From contig RPFO01000164.1 in assembly GCA_009746045.1 (NCBI GenBank), positions 1,640,399 through 1,702,398 on the forward strand: a stretch of DNA of 62,000 bases, written 5' to 3'. The notes beneath the pieces are model-generated. The model was not told the origin of the DNA, ran no database searches, and saw only the letters and a list, made by a program, of their open reading frames with translations. Below, one piece after another: positions 46,421 to 59,600 of the stretch. The DNA comes from Mesostigma viride (taxonomy: Eukaryota > Streptophyta > Mesostigmatophyceae > Mesostigmatales > Mesostigmataceae). Made by a program: the position numbers and the translations under genes. Each line of letters begins with the position of its first letter. The first letter of the stretch is position 1.

Positions 46421-46991
46421 ATGGCTAGGGGCACGGCTAGGAGCAGCCTGTGGGCCCTGCCGGGGGGCTTAAGACGGGCCAACCAGGTAGACACCTCCTC
46501 CTATGGCAGGGTCCCCTTGTCCCATCGCAACCCACTGGCAAAACTTGCGCGCGCCGGGCACCGGCGCGGCGCGACCCGGACCTATGTGACACAACTGCTT
46601 GAAGATGCAGGGCTTCTGGGACTATCCGTACTCCGCGCCCGCATGATTGACAAGGAGAAATGGGCTGCCATCTGCGATAAGCACCTCCCCGAGGGGTATG
46701 CTCCTGTTTTCTCCCCACGGGCCCCGCGGCCCGTTGCTAGCCAGGGTAGAAGTCCGCAGGTGGAGGTTATTGGTCCTGAGGATAGCCGCTACACTACCGC
46801 CTCGTCTGCCATTACAGTAGAGGACAGCTCGGATGAGGATTACATCCCCATCTAGTGCTTAACGGTTGGGGGATGATGCAGACGATATTTGTCTAAACTT
46901 TTGTGTAATTATTTTTCTAATGAGATTAGCATAGTACTCCGTGGCATGCCTTTGCGCATGACACGCAAGTACTTACTTACTTACTTACTTA
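46421..46991 (+). mobile_element. LINE F: RTE-like ORF2 3' end with an (ACTT)n tail
   Basis: A 144-codon frame (46421-46855) reads RRANQVDTSSYGRVPLSHRN, RTYVTQLLEDAGLLGLSVLR, DKEKWAAICDKHL and an acidic end (EDSSDEDYIPI), homologous to the LINE D C-terminus (TNYVQMLLDDLVV...). A 110-bp 3' UTR ends in ACTTACTTACTTACTTACTTA (46971-46991). Confidence 0.72.
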
Positions 46992-47667
46992 GGAGCGGCT
47001 GCACACTTCTTTCTAGACGGACACACCTTGATGGCGTGGTCCCGAAGGAAACGTGTGAGTGAGGGAGTCGATAAGCGGGGCTGTAGCTGTCCGAGGTTCT
47101 AGGTACGTCTGAATCCACATGACAGTCTCCGTGCTAATTAAGTAACTAATTAATCGTACATCAGATGTGCACCTGCATGTGGACGTTCTATCATGAGAAA
47201 TGCATAAATGATGTGTCTAGCTCTTCAAGTTCTTGAAATGCAAAAGCTTTTGTATCAAGAAAGTAGGCTACTAGTGGCCGGCATGCATAGTCGCCATCTC
47301 CAACTGTGCCATAAGAAACTCGACCATCGACACTTCCAGGAATTATAATATTGATAAACGCATAGTTACGGTTGCACTAACCACATCCATGCATATAGCC
47401 GCAGCTAAACCGCAGCACGTACGTTGTTTTCATTACAGTGTAGTCATGCTAATTAACATGTTGTCAGCCCGCCACATGGCATAATTTGTAGATCTACCAC
47501 ATTTCTCGGATACAGATCTCATCAATGGCTTACCGTGCAATCAAACTGTTTATAGCGCCCATGTCGATGGTTCTAAGAATAAATAATATATAATGTACAT
47601 ACATCTGTCCAAATATTTGCAAAGCATACGTGCTTGCGCCAATTCGCTAACTTGGTAAATAGTGTAC
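46992..47667. other. Probable 3' flank/UTR of the permease gene
   Basis: No coding region seen. A TGTAA (the polyadenylation signal usual in chlorophycean nuclear genes) occurs on the minus strand near 47436-47440, about 230 bp after the permease stop; its use is unverified. Confidence 0.35.
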
Positions 47668-50600
47668 CTAAAAATAGCTAGCCAGAGATGTGACAGCTTC
47701 CCCAGCAATGATGGCTGCTGCTCCCAGTGCGACTGCAGCAATGGTGAACTTCCCTCCAGGCACAATGGGTGGTAAAATAGGCGGGGCCAGATCTTTCTGA
47801 CCACCCGTCCGGTTGCCATACCGTTCCGACCACAACATAGCGGCTGGTTGAAGACCAAACAGGACCAGCACTGTCCACACCATAAACACCCGCACCAAAT
47901 AAAGTTTAGATGAAAAATGGTGCAGGATCACAATAAGGGAACAAGCAAAGAGGGCAGAGGAAAGAGACATAAGCATTAAGCAATCAAATCAAGAAGAAAT
48001 CAAATCCAAGTGATGCAGCTGCAAATATTCACGTGTACAAATCCTCGCTTGAAGTGCCATCAATTGGGTCACTTAACGACCCTGAGCACTGCATGCAAGA
48101 ATGTGTGTGGTGCAAATGGACAACTTTCTCTACTTGCACCACACATGCCCATGATTCTTCGCAGTACACTGCATCTGATTCATACAAATGCTATGTTTCT
48201 CACAATTGCCACAAAAACATGAAGTGAATACAACTAGATGCAAACGAGGGAGGCAGGGCCATAGGAATTACAACAGTAGACTTAAGAAGACAGCCATATC
48301 TGCCTGATGTCCAAACCATCTGGCATCCACATCACATTACTTTGCACTACTTTGGAAATACCCTGCCTTGAACAAATGAAGGAAATAACAAACTTCCGGG
48401 CTGTTTGACCCTTACCACACAAGATTCCAGCCACACCCTTGATATCAAGGAGACAACCAGCGCAGGCCAGAAATCGGGAGAATCCTGTTTTATATCTTGA
48501 TATATCCTGTTTTATATTATATATTTTGTATCCTGTTTTCTTTCAGCAACCAAATGCATAGCATTACCATATGCACTTAAGCACAAACACAGCGCCAACA
48601 GTTCCCTCAACAACTTTCCAAAGATGCAGCATACCATTGTCCAAACACCGCAGTGTCATGGGCTATCTCAAGTAGACATGCGGCCCTTGCCGAAGGTACC
48701 CTCTCACATCACACACCGCAAATCGGAGAGCTCTTCGTGATTAGGAAACCAGACCTCAGGCAGAATGTTATGCAAAGCTCGCAACACAGTGTTTTGGCTA
48801 AGGGTTCTCAGGCCACGGTCGCAGTGGCCTCAGTCGTCAAAATCCCGCGGCTGCGCTAGCCTCTGCTGTCCAAATCCCGCGGCCGCGCGCCCTTAGCACT
48901 TAAATCCCAAGGACACAAGGTCACAGCACGCCAACATGGCAACAACTGACCACCACCCTAGCGCCTAGTGGCAAGTAAGTGAATTGACCCTAGTTCTCTT
49001 TAGAAGTGATGCTGATATCTCTCTGCTGTGTGCTATTAATACCGAGCCACAGAGTTATGATGATACAAAATTCAGCTAGTTCCTTTGAGTATGTTAAAAA
49101 TTGCATTCATACTTGGGTCATTTGCGTGCAGGGCAACCAATAACCACGCAAGTCGCAAACCTTGGCAAGTGGCAAGGCACAAAGTGGCATCATAACACAT
49201 GTCTACTTTTTGTGAGTATAGCTCTAAGCAGTTTTTTCAAACACAGGTGCCAACCGTTCACGCTAGCAAAATGTCACCAAATAGATCAACCCAGCTAAGA
49301 AACGTATGGTCACTAGTCACAAGAACCTCATGGGCAGTTAGCCAGGAGCCGGTTGAGGGCTAAGGCCCCGTGGGCCGTGGGCCGTGGGCACTTGCCTGCC
49401 ATGGCCTTGCCATTTCCTTCCAATTTAAATCTCAAAGGCAAAGAGGCTCCTCCTCATCCACTTGGTCCTCTGGGACGTTCGCTGCATCGCTGCTGCCAGT
49501 CGCGGGTGTCGCGCTGGCCTTGGCGGTGGTTTACTGCTTGCCCGTTGATCCACACATCAGCTTTGGCTTGGCCTTATGTCAGTTCTTGAGGGCCCTCTTG
49601 AAACCCATCCACCTTGAAATCCTCGAATGATACCTTGGTGACGACCGCACACAGCGCAACGTCCATGTGGGGCGCGAGTAGCCTGTTCCGCTGCTTTGAT
49701 TTGGTGGAGTTCATCGCAGAGCAAAAACGCTCGTTGGGCTCACTGCCACAAGACAGGTCCACCATGATGGCAGCCACGCACAGCCAAGTAGGCATCGTGC
49801 CAAGTAGAATGCAGTCAGACATGCGTGCCGCTCACACTTTTCGCCATGGCTGGAAGTCATCACCATCCTTAGGCCAGTTGATCATGCTGGCTCTAAGGCA
49901 GGATATTCCCTCGTCAAGTCCGGGATAGAGATTAGGGTAGGGACCTGCACTGGCTGGCCCGCCTCTACATTACCAGCAGGTGGGGTGATCACCTTGGAGC
50001 AGCAGTACAACTTGAGCAGGGGCAGCAGCTGAGTTGACCCCTTGTCGGGCTTGGTGGAAGGGTTCCTAGCCCAATAGGCGGGATCCCATAGCGACCATGC
50101 GAGCAGGAAGACATCCTTGGGGAATCGCGTGTTGATGCTGTCAAGTGCCACCTGGCCCATAGCTGTCAGCTGCCGACCAACATTCTCGGCGCAATGCTGC
50201 AGCTTGGCCCTGTCCAACAGACTTGCAACCTGCAGGCTGACTCTGCTCCGTGTCACTCACAGGGGATCTTCATCACCAACTCGCCCACTCCGGTGTTCTC
50301 AGAGCGCACCCGGGAAGGGTGGCCTCGTGTCTTTAAGGTGACGCCATAGTTCTCCAATGTGGCCGTGGTCAGCTCTTCACCTTCCTCGCCGTCAACATCC
50401 ACCACCTCAAAGTGCACCTGAGAGGCCACTTCCTTCCTTTCCTCCCTTTCACAAACGCCCGGGAGGATGCTGACACATGTTCTTCGTCATCGTCTCCCAG
50501 ATCAAGGCTCTCCTCCCCCGGATCCCCGCCATCGTCAGCACCCCGCCAGTGGATGCAAAATCCTCCCACGGAATGGCTTGGAACACGTTGCCAAAAGAGG

Positions 50601-53600
50601 AGCTGGAACCCCGGTATACATCTGGGTGATGCGGTCCTTGGCCGCCTTCATGATTCTGACAGCATTCTTGATATGAAGGGAGTCTTGCTGAAACTTCTTG
50701 AAAGCAATGTCCTGCTCTTCAAGCAGGGTCTGCATGCCATCAGCTCCCAGGATGACGTCGCAATCGATGAGGGCCTCGTAGAACTCCTCCGCATTCTCGC
50801 AGCCCTTCTGAACCTGGTTGAAATAGTGCATGAGCAAGGCATCATACTCGCCGATGAAGCGGTCAAGGACACCGCTTACGGAGATCCAGCGGACATCGAT
50901 GACCGACTTCATGCGAGCCTTTGTTGCATGGCCATCCACCAGCTGGCACAGCAAGAACTCCTGGGTCTGCTTGGGTGAATGGTTCATGACCGCTGCCACC
51001 ATGTGAAGGACATGCTCCACCTTCTGGTACAAGGGATGGCCAGAGATGGCCTGGCCCACCAAACCGTTCCTGTGACCTGGGCACCAGCTCGGCACTGCAA
51101 AAGGCGCAAACTGCTGTTGGCACAACACCACAGCGCCTCCTTGGCAACCGGGCATGGCGTTCGCACCATCCCTGGAGGTGCCCACCATCTTCGCTGCCAT
51201 TTGCCTGGCAGTGGCGAGGCCGGCCTTGCTCTTGAGCTCAGAATACATCGCGCCCGCGATATCCATCACAGCGGCAGATGCCCCCGGTACTTCGTGCCGG
51301 CCCGAGAAAGCGGTTGTCCGTTGCCCATACTTGCGTGGGTAAATGACCACAGCGCACTGCTCGCTGCGGGGGATGTCCGTCCACCGACAAGGATAGGTAC
51401 CGCGACAAGTCGCTAATGTCGGCGCGCAGATCCTCCATGAAGAACTCATGGATCGCCTCAGCAAACTCGCATCCCATACTGTCCTTGACGTACTTGTCGG
51501 GCGTGGGTATCTGCTGGCGGTACAGCAAGTTCTGTGCCTCAAGGAAGGTGACCATCTGCGCTGTCTGCTCAAAATCCAGCATGAACCGACCACTGGAACC
51601 GGTCTTGTAGGCAAATTGGAGCATGTTGGTCACCCCAGTCTCCAGTTGCTCGTTGCCGCTGTGGGTAGCCAGCCTGGGCATCATCCCATCGGTGCCTCTC
51701 ACTTTAGCAGTCATGGTGTTGTCACCTATCGTCTTCCCCATGGACACCTGAGACGCGGCCCCCACTGCTGCTGTCTTGTGGCTCTTGCTGTGTATCTCAT
51801 GGGCCTTGAGCCGACTAAGGCGGCACGCATTGAGTGGCCTAGCATCGGTTGACGTGGCTTGGCAACTGCAGCACCACAGACACTCAGCCTGCATCTCTCC
51901 ACTTGGCAATGTGGTCACCTTGGCCCAGGGAAATGTCGTCCCATCACCGAGCCATTGGGCTTTGAATTTCCTTGAACCAGGGCGTGAACGTTTCTCCCCC
52001 CTGCTTGCACCCGCCTTGCTTTTGGCCATGGATTTCCCTTTGCCATCCACCTTTCCACACTCTGGGTCTCGCTCTAACATTTTGACAGCACTGACTGAAG
52101 ATCCGGGTGACGAATGGCGCCGTTTTCGTTGACGTGAATCACACGCATCATCAGAATGCGCTGGCGAGTCCGCCAGGGAAAGATGTACATGTGATCCCAG
52201 ATCAGCGGAACGAGGGGAAGGTTATGGAAAACTCGACCCATGGCTTCGCCCTCCGGCTAGTTCGCTCGATCCAGGTCAGCGACTGATTCTTTCCAAACCA
52301 GCCTGCAGCTCTAAGTCGCCCCCGCTTGTCCCAACGCTGAATTCAAGCCCGGATCAGGCACGGTGCCAGGATCAAGGTTGTCAACAGCTGCGTCTGCTGC
52401 CCGTGGAACACACCTGAAAAAATAACAGCCCTCTACCTCTGGATGATGGTGCCTGGTGCCGACCAGATTTTTCCCTATTGACGCTGGCCATTCCGTGACG
52501 GAATACATCAAAGTGCTAGTGTAACTCTCAGGCAGGCGAAAAAAAAAAATAAATTCCATTCATCTGAGCAGTGTTTCGAAGCTACACCTTTGAAAAATTC
52601 AAAAGCATGGCAGTCCTGCCATAAACCACCCAGCAGCACGCCACCTATTGCATCATATATCTCTCAAGTTCATACATTACCATAATGCTTGACAGTTGAC
52701 GCTGCGATGCACCTTAACAAATCACCTGAAGCGAGCCAACATGCATTCATTTCACGTACGCATAATGCAGTGGACATAATAATGCTGTCCTGCTGCCCAG
52801 CCGCCAGAGAATAGTTGAGATAGTTTGAGGTAATTGAAAGTTGGCCTCTAGTAAATGTTTCGATTCAAATGTGCAGAGTGCTGAAATCTGTCTAACTGAC
52901 CTGTACCAGATGATTGGACAATACTAACTTTGGTAACTCAGACTGCATGACTGACTACTGGCCTAGACACATCTCGGCCAGTGCACTGCAATACCAGAAC
53001 TCAGCCAAAGTACCATTGACACTTGGCCGACCGACGACTAACCACTAGCACAGTGTGCCGCGGCCACAAAAATCCCGCGGCCACATGTGACCGCGGGCAC
53101 GAAAATCCCGCAACCACGTGTGACCGTGGCGTCCCGTGGCCACATGTGGCCTTGCGCGGCCCGCTAGGTAAAGCACTGTCATAACGGTTTTGCCACGTGC
53201 TACGGAGACGAAAACACAGCTTCAAACAGAGACCGCCGGAAGGGCATCGCCCCATGCGTAGCTCTTTTCCTGCTCATGAAATGCGAGTGAACTACGTCGG
53301 ACAGCCGTAGCTATCTCTCCAGAAAACGGGTCATGAACCACAAATATGCAGGTAAGAATACGTTGATGACTGTGATTCAACTTGCAATCAGGCCTTCTGC
53401 CTGATTTGCTTCAGCAACGGTTTAGCACACACACCTCACGATACAAGGCAAAGCAGCGACAGACGGCCCTGCTCTCAAGACCTGGCCTTGAAAGGCAAAA
53501 AGAGAGGAGCAAGTATCCCACATCAAATGGAGGAGCAAGCAACCCACACCAAAGGAAGGAGCAAGCATCCCACACCAAAGAGAGGAGCGAGAATCCCACA

Positions 53601-56600
53601 TCAGCGAAGCAGCCCACTCTCCCACACCCACATGTGGACAGCAGGTGACAGATGCAAGTACCCAGAGGGTCACCAGCACGCCACAACACACGTGCTTACC
53701 GCCGTACGTGCCCGCGACGTCCAGCGACTTAAAGAAGATGTCCGGAAATAGAATCCCAAACACCACGGGGGGGACGAGAGTCAGGCCATAGGCCAGCGGC
53801 TGTTTGCCAGAGGGAAGCTTCAGGCCTGCGCATGGAAGTAGCAGATGTGCACGGCCGCCACAGGGTCGGGGTATCGGTTGTGAGCATGTAGCTGCCACAA
53901 TAGTGCAGTGGTAGGTGCAAGGCTGAGGGACCGTAAAAGTTGACCCAGCGGCGGACGTCACGGGCCCCAAATCCCACTTAACGGCTATGTTTACGCACCT
54001 GATGGCAGCTGGCTTTGCCGTGGGCTGTCGCCTGCATAAAGTTCGCTAGCAGGTGTTTTCTCTCGTGTGAACACACACAACTTGCCATACTCAGCCCAAC
54101 AAACGATGCAGCCAACTGGGAGGAAAGCTGGACTTGGGGTGTTTATGAGGGGTGAAGGCAGGCGTAGCATGCACGCCGAAAGCCTGATGGTCATCCCCCA
54201 AAGACAGAGCCTCAAGGCTGAGCATGCCGTTGTACAGACCGGCAAAAGTAACTGAAGTATCCAGCACTAATCAATGCAACTGAAGTATCGAATAGTAATC
54301 AATGCAACAGAAGTATCGAATAACAATCAATGCAACTGAAGAATCGAATAATAATCAATGCAACGGAAGTATCGAATAACAATCAATGCAACTGAAGTAT
54401 CGAGTACTAATCAATGCAACTGAAGTATCGAATAATAATCAATGCAACTGAAGTATCGAATAATAATCGAGTATAGTAACTACAGTATCGAATACTTGAT
54501 GTCTCAAAGTTATATAATATATATGGCTGGCACCCAGTCTGGAGTGACCATATCCCTGGCCCAATGACCTGTGACCTGCACCCCTGGCTGTATTCTAGTT
54601 CCGATAGAGCCATGTGCAGCAGTGGGCTTGAAGTACGTGGCTTAGTTCATTCATGAAGGGTTCTCATGCCGTGAATAACAGGCAGCAACTTCCTTTCATG
54701 GAAGACCCTGTCATAGGGAATGCTTGCTACATTCATGCTATATCTATCTATTTCCGGCCCCCCACCCACCCACACCCACCCACCCACCCACATATCTGCC
54801 TCTCTGTAGAAGAGTTTTGTCATCACCTTCAGTCCAGCCCAGTTTACAAATGATGAAGCCATACATCACAAACCTACCGAGTGCTCTGCTGATCAACTCT
54901 CCGCCCTTCCTCACCCGTGTTGCAGGCCCTCCCATGATCCCTCACCTAATGCTCGCTGGCCTCCTTACCGTCGGCCAGTCCTCCTATGGTCAGCCAGTCC
55001 TCCTACTCACCCTTGGCCAGTCCTCCTCACCGTCGGCCAGTCCTCCTCACCGTCGGCCAGTCCTCCTCCTCACCGTCAGCCAGTCCTCCCACTCACCGTC
55101 GGCCAGTCCTCCTCACCGTCGGCCAGTCCTCCTACTCACCGTCGGCCTGTGCTACTGCTCACCGTCGGCCGGTTCTCCCACTCACCGTTGGCCAGTCCTC
55201 CTACTCACCGTTGGCCACTCCTCCTCACCGTTGGCCAGTCCTCCTCCTCACCGTCGGCCAGTCCTCCCACTCACTGTCGGCCAGTCCTACTCACCGTCGG
55301 CCAAGAAATCAGCGAGGCCCAGCACAAAGCCGATGAACGACGTGGCCACGGCTGATAGCGAGAAGTATTCCACCGTGGGCTGGTGGCCGCGTGGAAATAG
55401 TGTATGGCGACATAAATAGTGTATGGCGACATAAATAGGCAGAAACCGCACAGACCCAAGCCATGAGCAACGAGCCAGGGACAAATGCGCGAAACCGAGA
55501 CAGAAGCAAGTTTTAGTGCCTTAGTAAATGGCTCGCAGAACTGGGTTTCAGAGTGGGAAGTCCAGGGCATCTTAAAAAGTATCAAGTCCCAGCCAGCTGG
55601 CCCTGTTCTGCGTGCCAGAAGAACCAGGTTATCACATCTGGTCACAGTTGATGGCTCACTACCCTGATCTCTTATTCAGTTGATGGCTCACTACCCTGAT
55701 CTCTTATTCAGTTGGTGGCTCACGTCCCTTATCGCTTCTTCAGTTGGTGGCTCACGTCCCTTATCGCTTCTTCAGTTGATGGCTCACGTCCTTTATGGCT
55801 TCTTCAGTTGGTGGCTCACTACCCTGATCTCTTATTCAGTTGATGGCTCACGTCTCTTATCGCTTCTTCAGTTGGTGGCTCACTACCCTGATCTCTTATT
55901 CAGTTGATGGCTCACCTCCCTTATCGCTTCTTCAGTTGATGGCTCACGTCCTTTATGGCTTCTTCAGTTGGTGGCTCACTACCCTGATCTCTTATTAAAA
56001 CTTAATTAGTCGGGGAACTGGTAGGGGAGGGCGTCTTGACACCTCGCAAATCCCAGCCCCCGTATGAACCACTATCACAGATTCTATGCACTACAGGTGC
56101 AGTATACTGTGAAGAGATGAGTTACGCAGGGGAAACGTGTAAAATATGAAAGAATCATGGACAGATTCCACGTCAAGGATGCTGAACTGTGGGATGGCAT
56201 CCTCCTTCCTTCCAAGTATGGTCTCCCACACTACCAGAGTATCATTGCTGCCAGATCCTCTGTTCTGCTAGCATCCGGTTCTTCCTACTGTTGGCAACGC
56301 CGTCCATACACTGAGATTCCTTCCAACAATCCCCTGCCACTTTGAGCAGCCACGCACTCCTGCTCCCAGCGTGATCCCTTGCATGTGCGACGGGAAGGCA
56401 GATGCGTGACACCCGGTCATTTCGCACCGTTGGTTGGAGTGCCACGAACCAACGAGCTAGAACGTGGCCTGGATTTTGGCGGATCGTGGGTGAATAAGAC
56501 TTTCCTCAAAACGTCCCATCACGACTTTTAAAATGATTGAAAGAGAAACAGGGGCACGACTTTCAACAAGAGTGACAGAGAAGCGGATGGGTATGTATCA

Positions 56601-59600
56601 TAGCATAATTCCACTGCATAGGTCTATCATAGGCTATTGTATTCCAACCCTGTCCCAATCAAATAGGATTCCTGTCAGATCTGGGATGCTCCACACCCAC
56701 TTTCTCTTGCGCTGCCCCCCCCCCCCCCCCACTCCTCTACCACCCTGCTCTGTGCCCGAGACCTTAGCCCTCCAGTGCCAACAATACTTGGGCGTCACGA
56801 CCCTCGCACGACCTTCCCCCACGAGGCCAATAAAACCTCACCCCAACGATGCCACTGGCGGTCCTCAGCGACTCCAAGGGGTCGAACACTTCCCCCGAGC
56901 TCGACGCCGCAGCGTCCGACACTTGGGGGGTGACACTCCCCAGAATTGCCGCGTCCCACGCGACAAACATGACCAGGGGGATGGCCGTACCGATCACGAT
57001 GGCCTGCCTGCTCGTGCGGCACGGTGCGGGTGGGTGGGCAAGCAGGGGGGGGCCAAAGTCAATAGAAAAGTTATTCCGGTTTAAATAAGGGAAAAGGGGT
57101 CAATCAGTGGCCTTAGCATGCGCATGTCATGCACATGCATCCAGCAGAGGAAGCCTCACAGGTCTACACTACTCAACCGCAATTCAAGTACCTAGAGGTT
57201 GCCATGTGAAGAGATAACAAGGCCGCAAAGACAACGGCCCACATACATGGTCTTGATCAAACAGCAAGCATGGGTCCTAGGCATTATACCGAGAGACTTT
57301 AGTCCATGCTGGTCAAAGGTGCCCTCCTTCCTCATTATGTTTAGGGGTAAAAGGTTCCTGTATTGGTACCCACACAAATAGGGGCAGTCTACGTGATTGT
57401 AAATAGGCTGAAACTGAGAAAAGAAGACGCAACCATCCTCGAACAGTGGCTGGGATTGTACTACCACGGGTGATGGGGCCCCACTCAGCACGCGGCACGG
57501 CCCATGCTACACACACCCATGGCAACAAACAGTTGTTTCATGCCATAGTTGGCAACAGATAGTTGTTTCATGCCATAGTTGGCAACAGATAGTTGTTTCA
57601 TGCCATAGTTGGCAACAGATAGTTGTTTCATGCCACAGTTGTTGTATGTTGTTCGAAGGAGAAAGAGATTCTGAAAATTCGGCGAACCGGCAGCTGGAAA
57701 GGGCGGACAAAGAAAAAGCAGCCCATCACAGTCCCAGGGGCGAGGCCCCAAACCCACCTGATCTTCCTGACGTCCCCCTCCAGGGATGTGCAGATAACCG
57801 GCACCACATTCTGCAGGCATCCGCCACAAAGCGGTTGTGTGCCACCACAGTTTTGGAAGATGGTCCGCCCCCAGCACCCCCCCCCCCTCCACCACCACCA
57901 CCAAACCCACAATATGCAGGCACGGCACACATCCGGAATGTTACCACTACACAGGTCCAACAAATGATGTCGGGCCCACTAGCGATGGACGCCCAGAGCC
58001 AGGATGCGACGGAAGACGAGTTCGAACAAAATAAGGCTACAATTGCCGTGGTATGCAGTAAGAAAATGTGTTATTATGGATGATAAGAAAATGTGTTGTT
58101 ACAAGCCTGATGGCTACGAGGAAGATTAACCCACCATCTAGTAGTGTGGTATGAACCCACCATCTAGTAGCATGGTACTAACCCACCATCTAGTAGTGTG
58201 GTATGAACCCACCATCTACTAGTATGGTACTAACCCACCATCTACTAGTATGGTACTAACCCACCATCTAGTAGTATGGTACCGACCCACCATCTAGTAG
58301 CATCCACCACATTCATTTGTGGTTGGTATGCAAACATGCAAAACAATGCGACAGCAAAAGCACGAGTGCCAAGCAGGTGGAAGCAGAATGGTAGGAACAA
58401 CAACCGGGATCCCTGCACACGCCGGCCCCAACCTGGGCATTTGTGATACTAAACCGCTGCCCAATCGTCATCTTCCCGCACTTACCACCGCCCGCGTTCC
58501 TGGTGGCGTTTAACCGGCATGGTGGGATATTACCTGCACCTTATCACGCTTGTGCATCCACCTACTGATGGCGCAGCTTTCGCTGTCAAGATGGCGGGCA
58601 CCCTGAGTGTTGCTTTTCAAATTTTTGGCGCCCACCTCTCCCTTGCCTCCTGGGTACCTGGCAGCGGTGGAGATGGCGACTAGGGGCTACCGAACCAGCA
58701 GGAGCCAGCACACACAGTCCCCTGGCCGCTCCCCTGGTGGAAAAGGAGGCCGCTCACCTGGTAGACAAAAGAGAGGGCGATGACAGGGATGGTCCCTGGC
58801 AGGTGCAATGCACGCAGCGAGAAAACAAGCAATTGCACAAGCAAAGACTTGTTCCTATAGCGTCAGTAAAAGCTTTCAGAAAAGAAGTTCCGACCGCAGG
58901 GATTCAGCCTTGTCATTCCAGCTCTGTACCCGTGGCATCCACACACAGGCAGCCACCCACCACGGGAGTTATCGCAGGAACACGCTTGTGCTGACCGACA
59001 TGGCGTGTCGCCGTGACATCCAACATGTGCTGGTGGGCGCCAAGCACGGTCTGCGATGCGTGTTCCCAAACAAAGGGAGTTGGGGGCACACGAGCGATGG
59101 GTATACCGATCCGATCCGATGGGTATACGGTATACCGATCCGATGGGTATGCGGTATACCGATCCGATGGGTATGCGGTATACCGATCCGATGGGTATGC
59201 GGTATAACGATCCGATCCGATGGGTGTAGTAGCTGCAGTAGTAACTGCAGTGGCTTGCCTGGGTTTGCGCTAGACAACAGCTTCGGTGGTGATGGAGCAA
59301 CAAAAAATGGTACCAATATTCGGCAACAATGTTACAAAAATGTTGCCAACAATCGTAGGATGCCATGAACCTTGCACGTATCTGACACATGCTTGCCCGG
59401 GATTGAAAACAAAAACATATACTATGGTTGTCTCCTTGATACTATTGCAGCTGAATGCAAATGACTCAATCCTCCCTTTCCCCGAAGAGCTCAGACGCTG
59501 CCAGGCCCACCCAAGAGCTACAAGTGAAGACGTGGGGTATCCGCTTCCGCTCACGCTCCGCACGCGCCACCTCATCCGAGGCCCCCTAATATTAGTGCAT

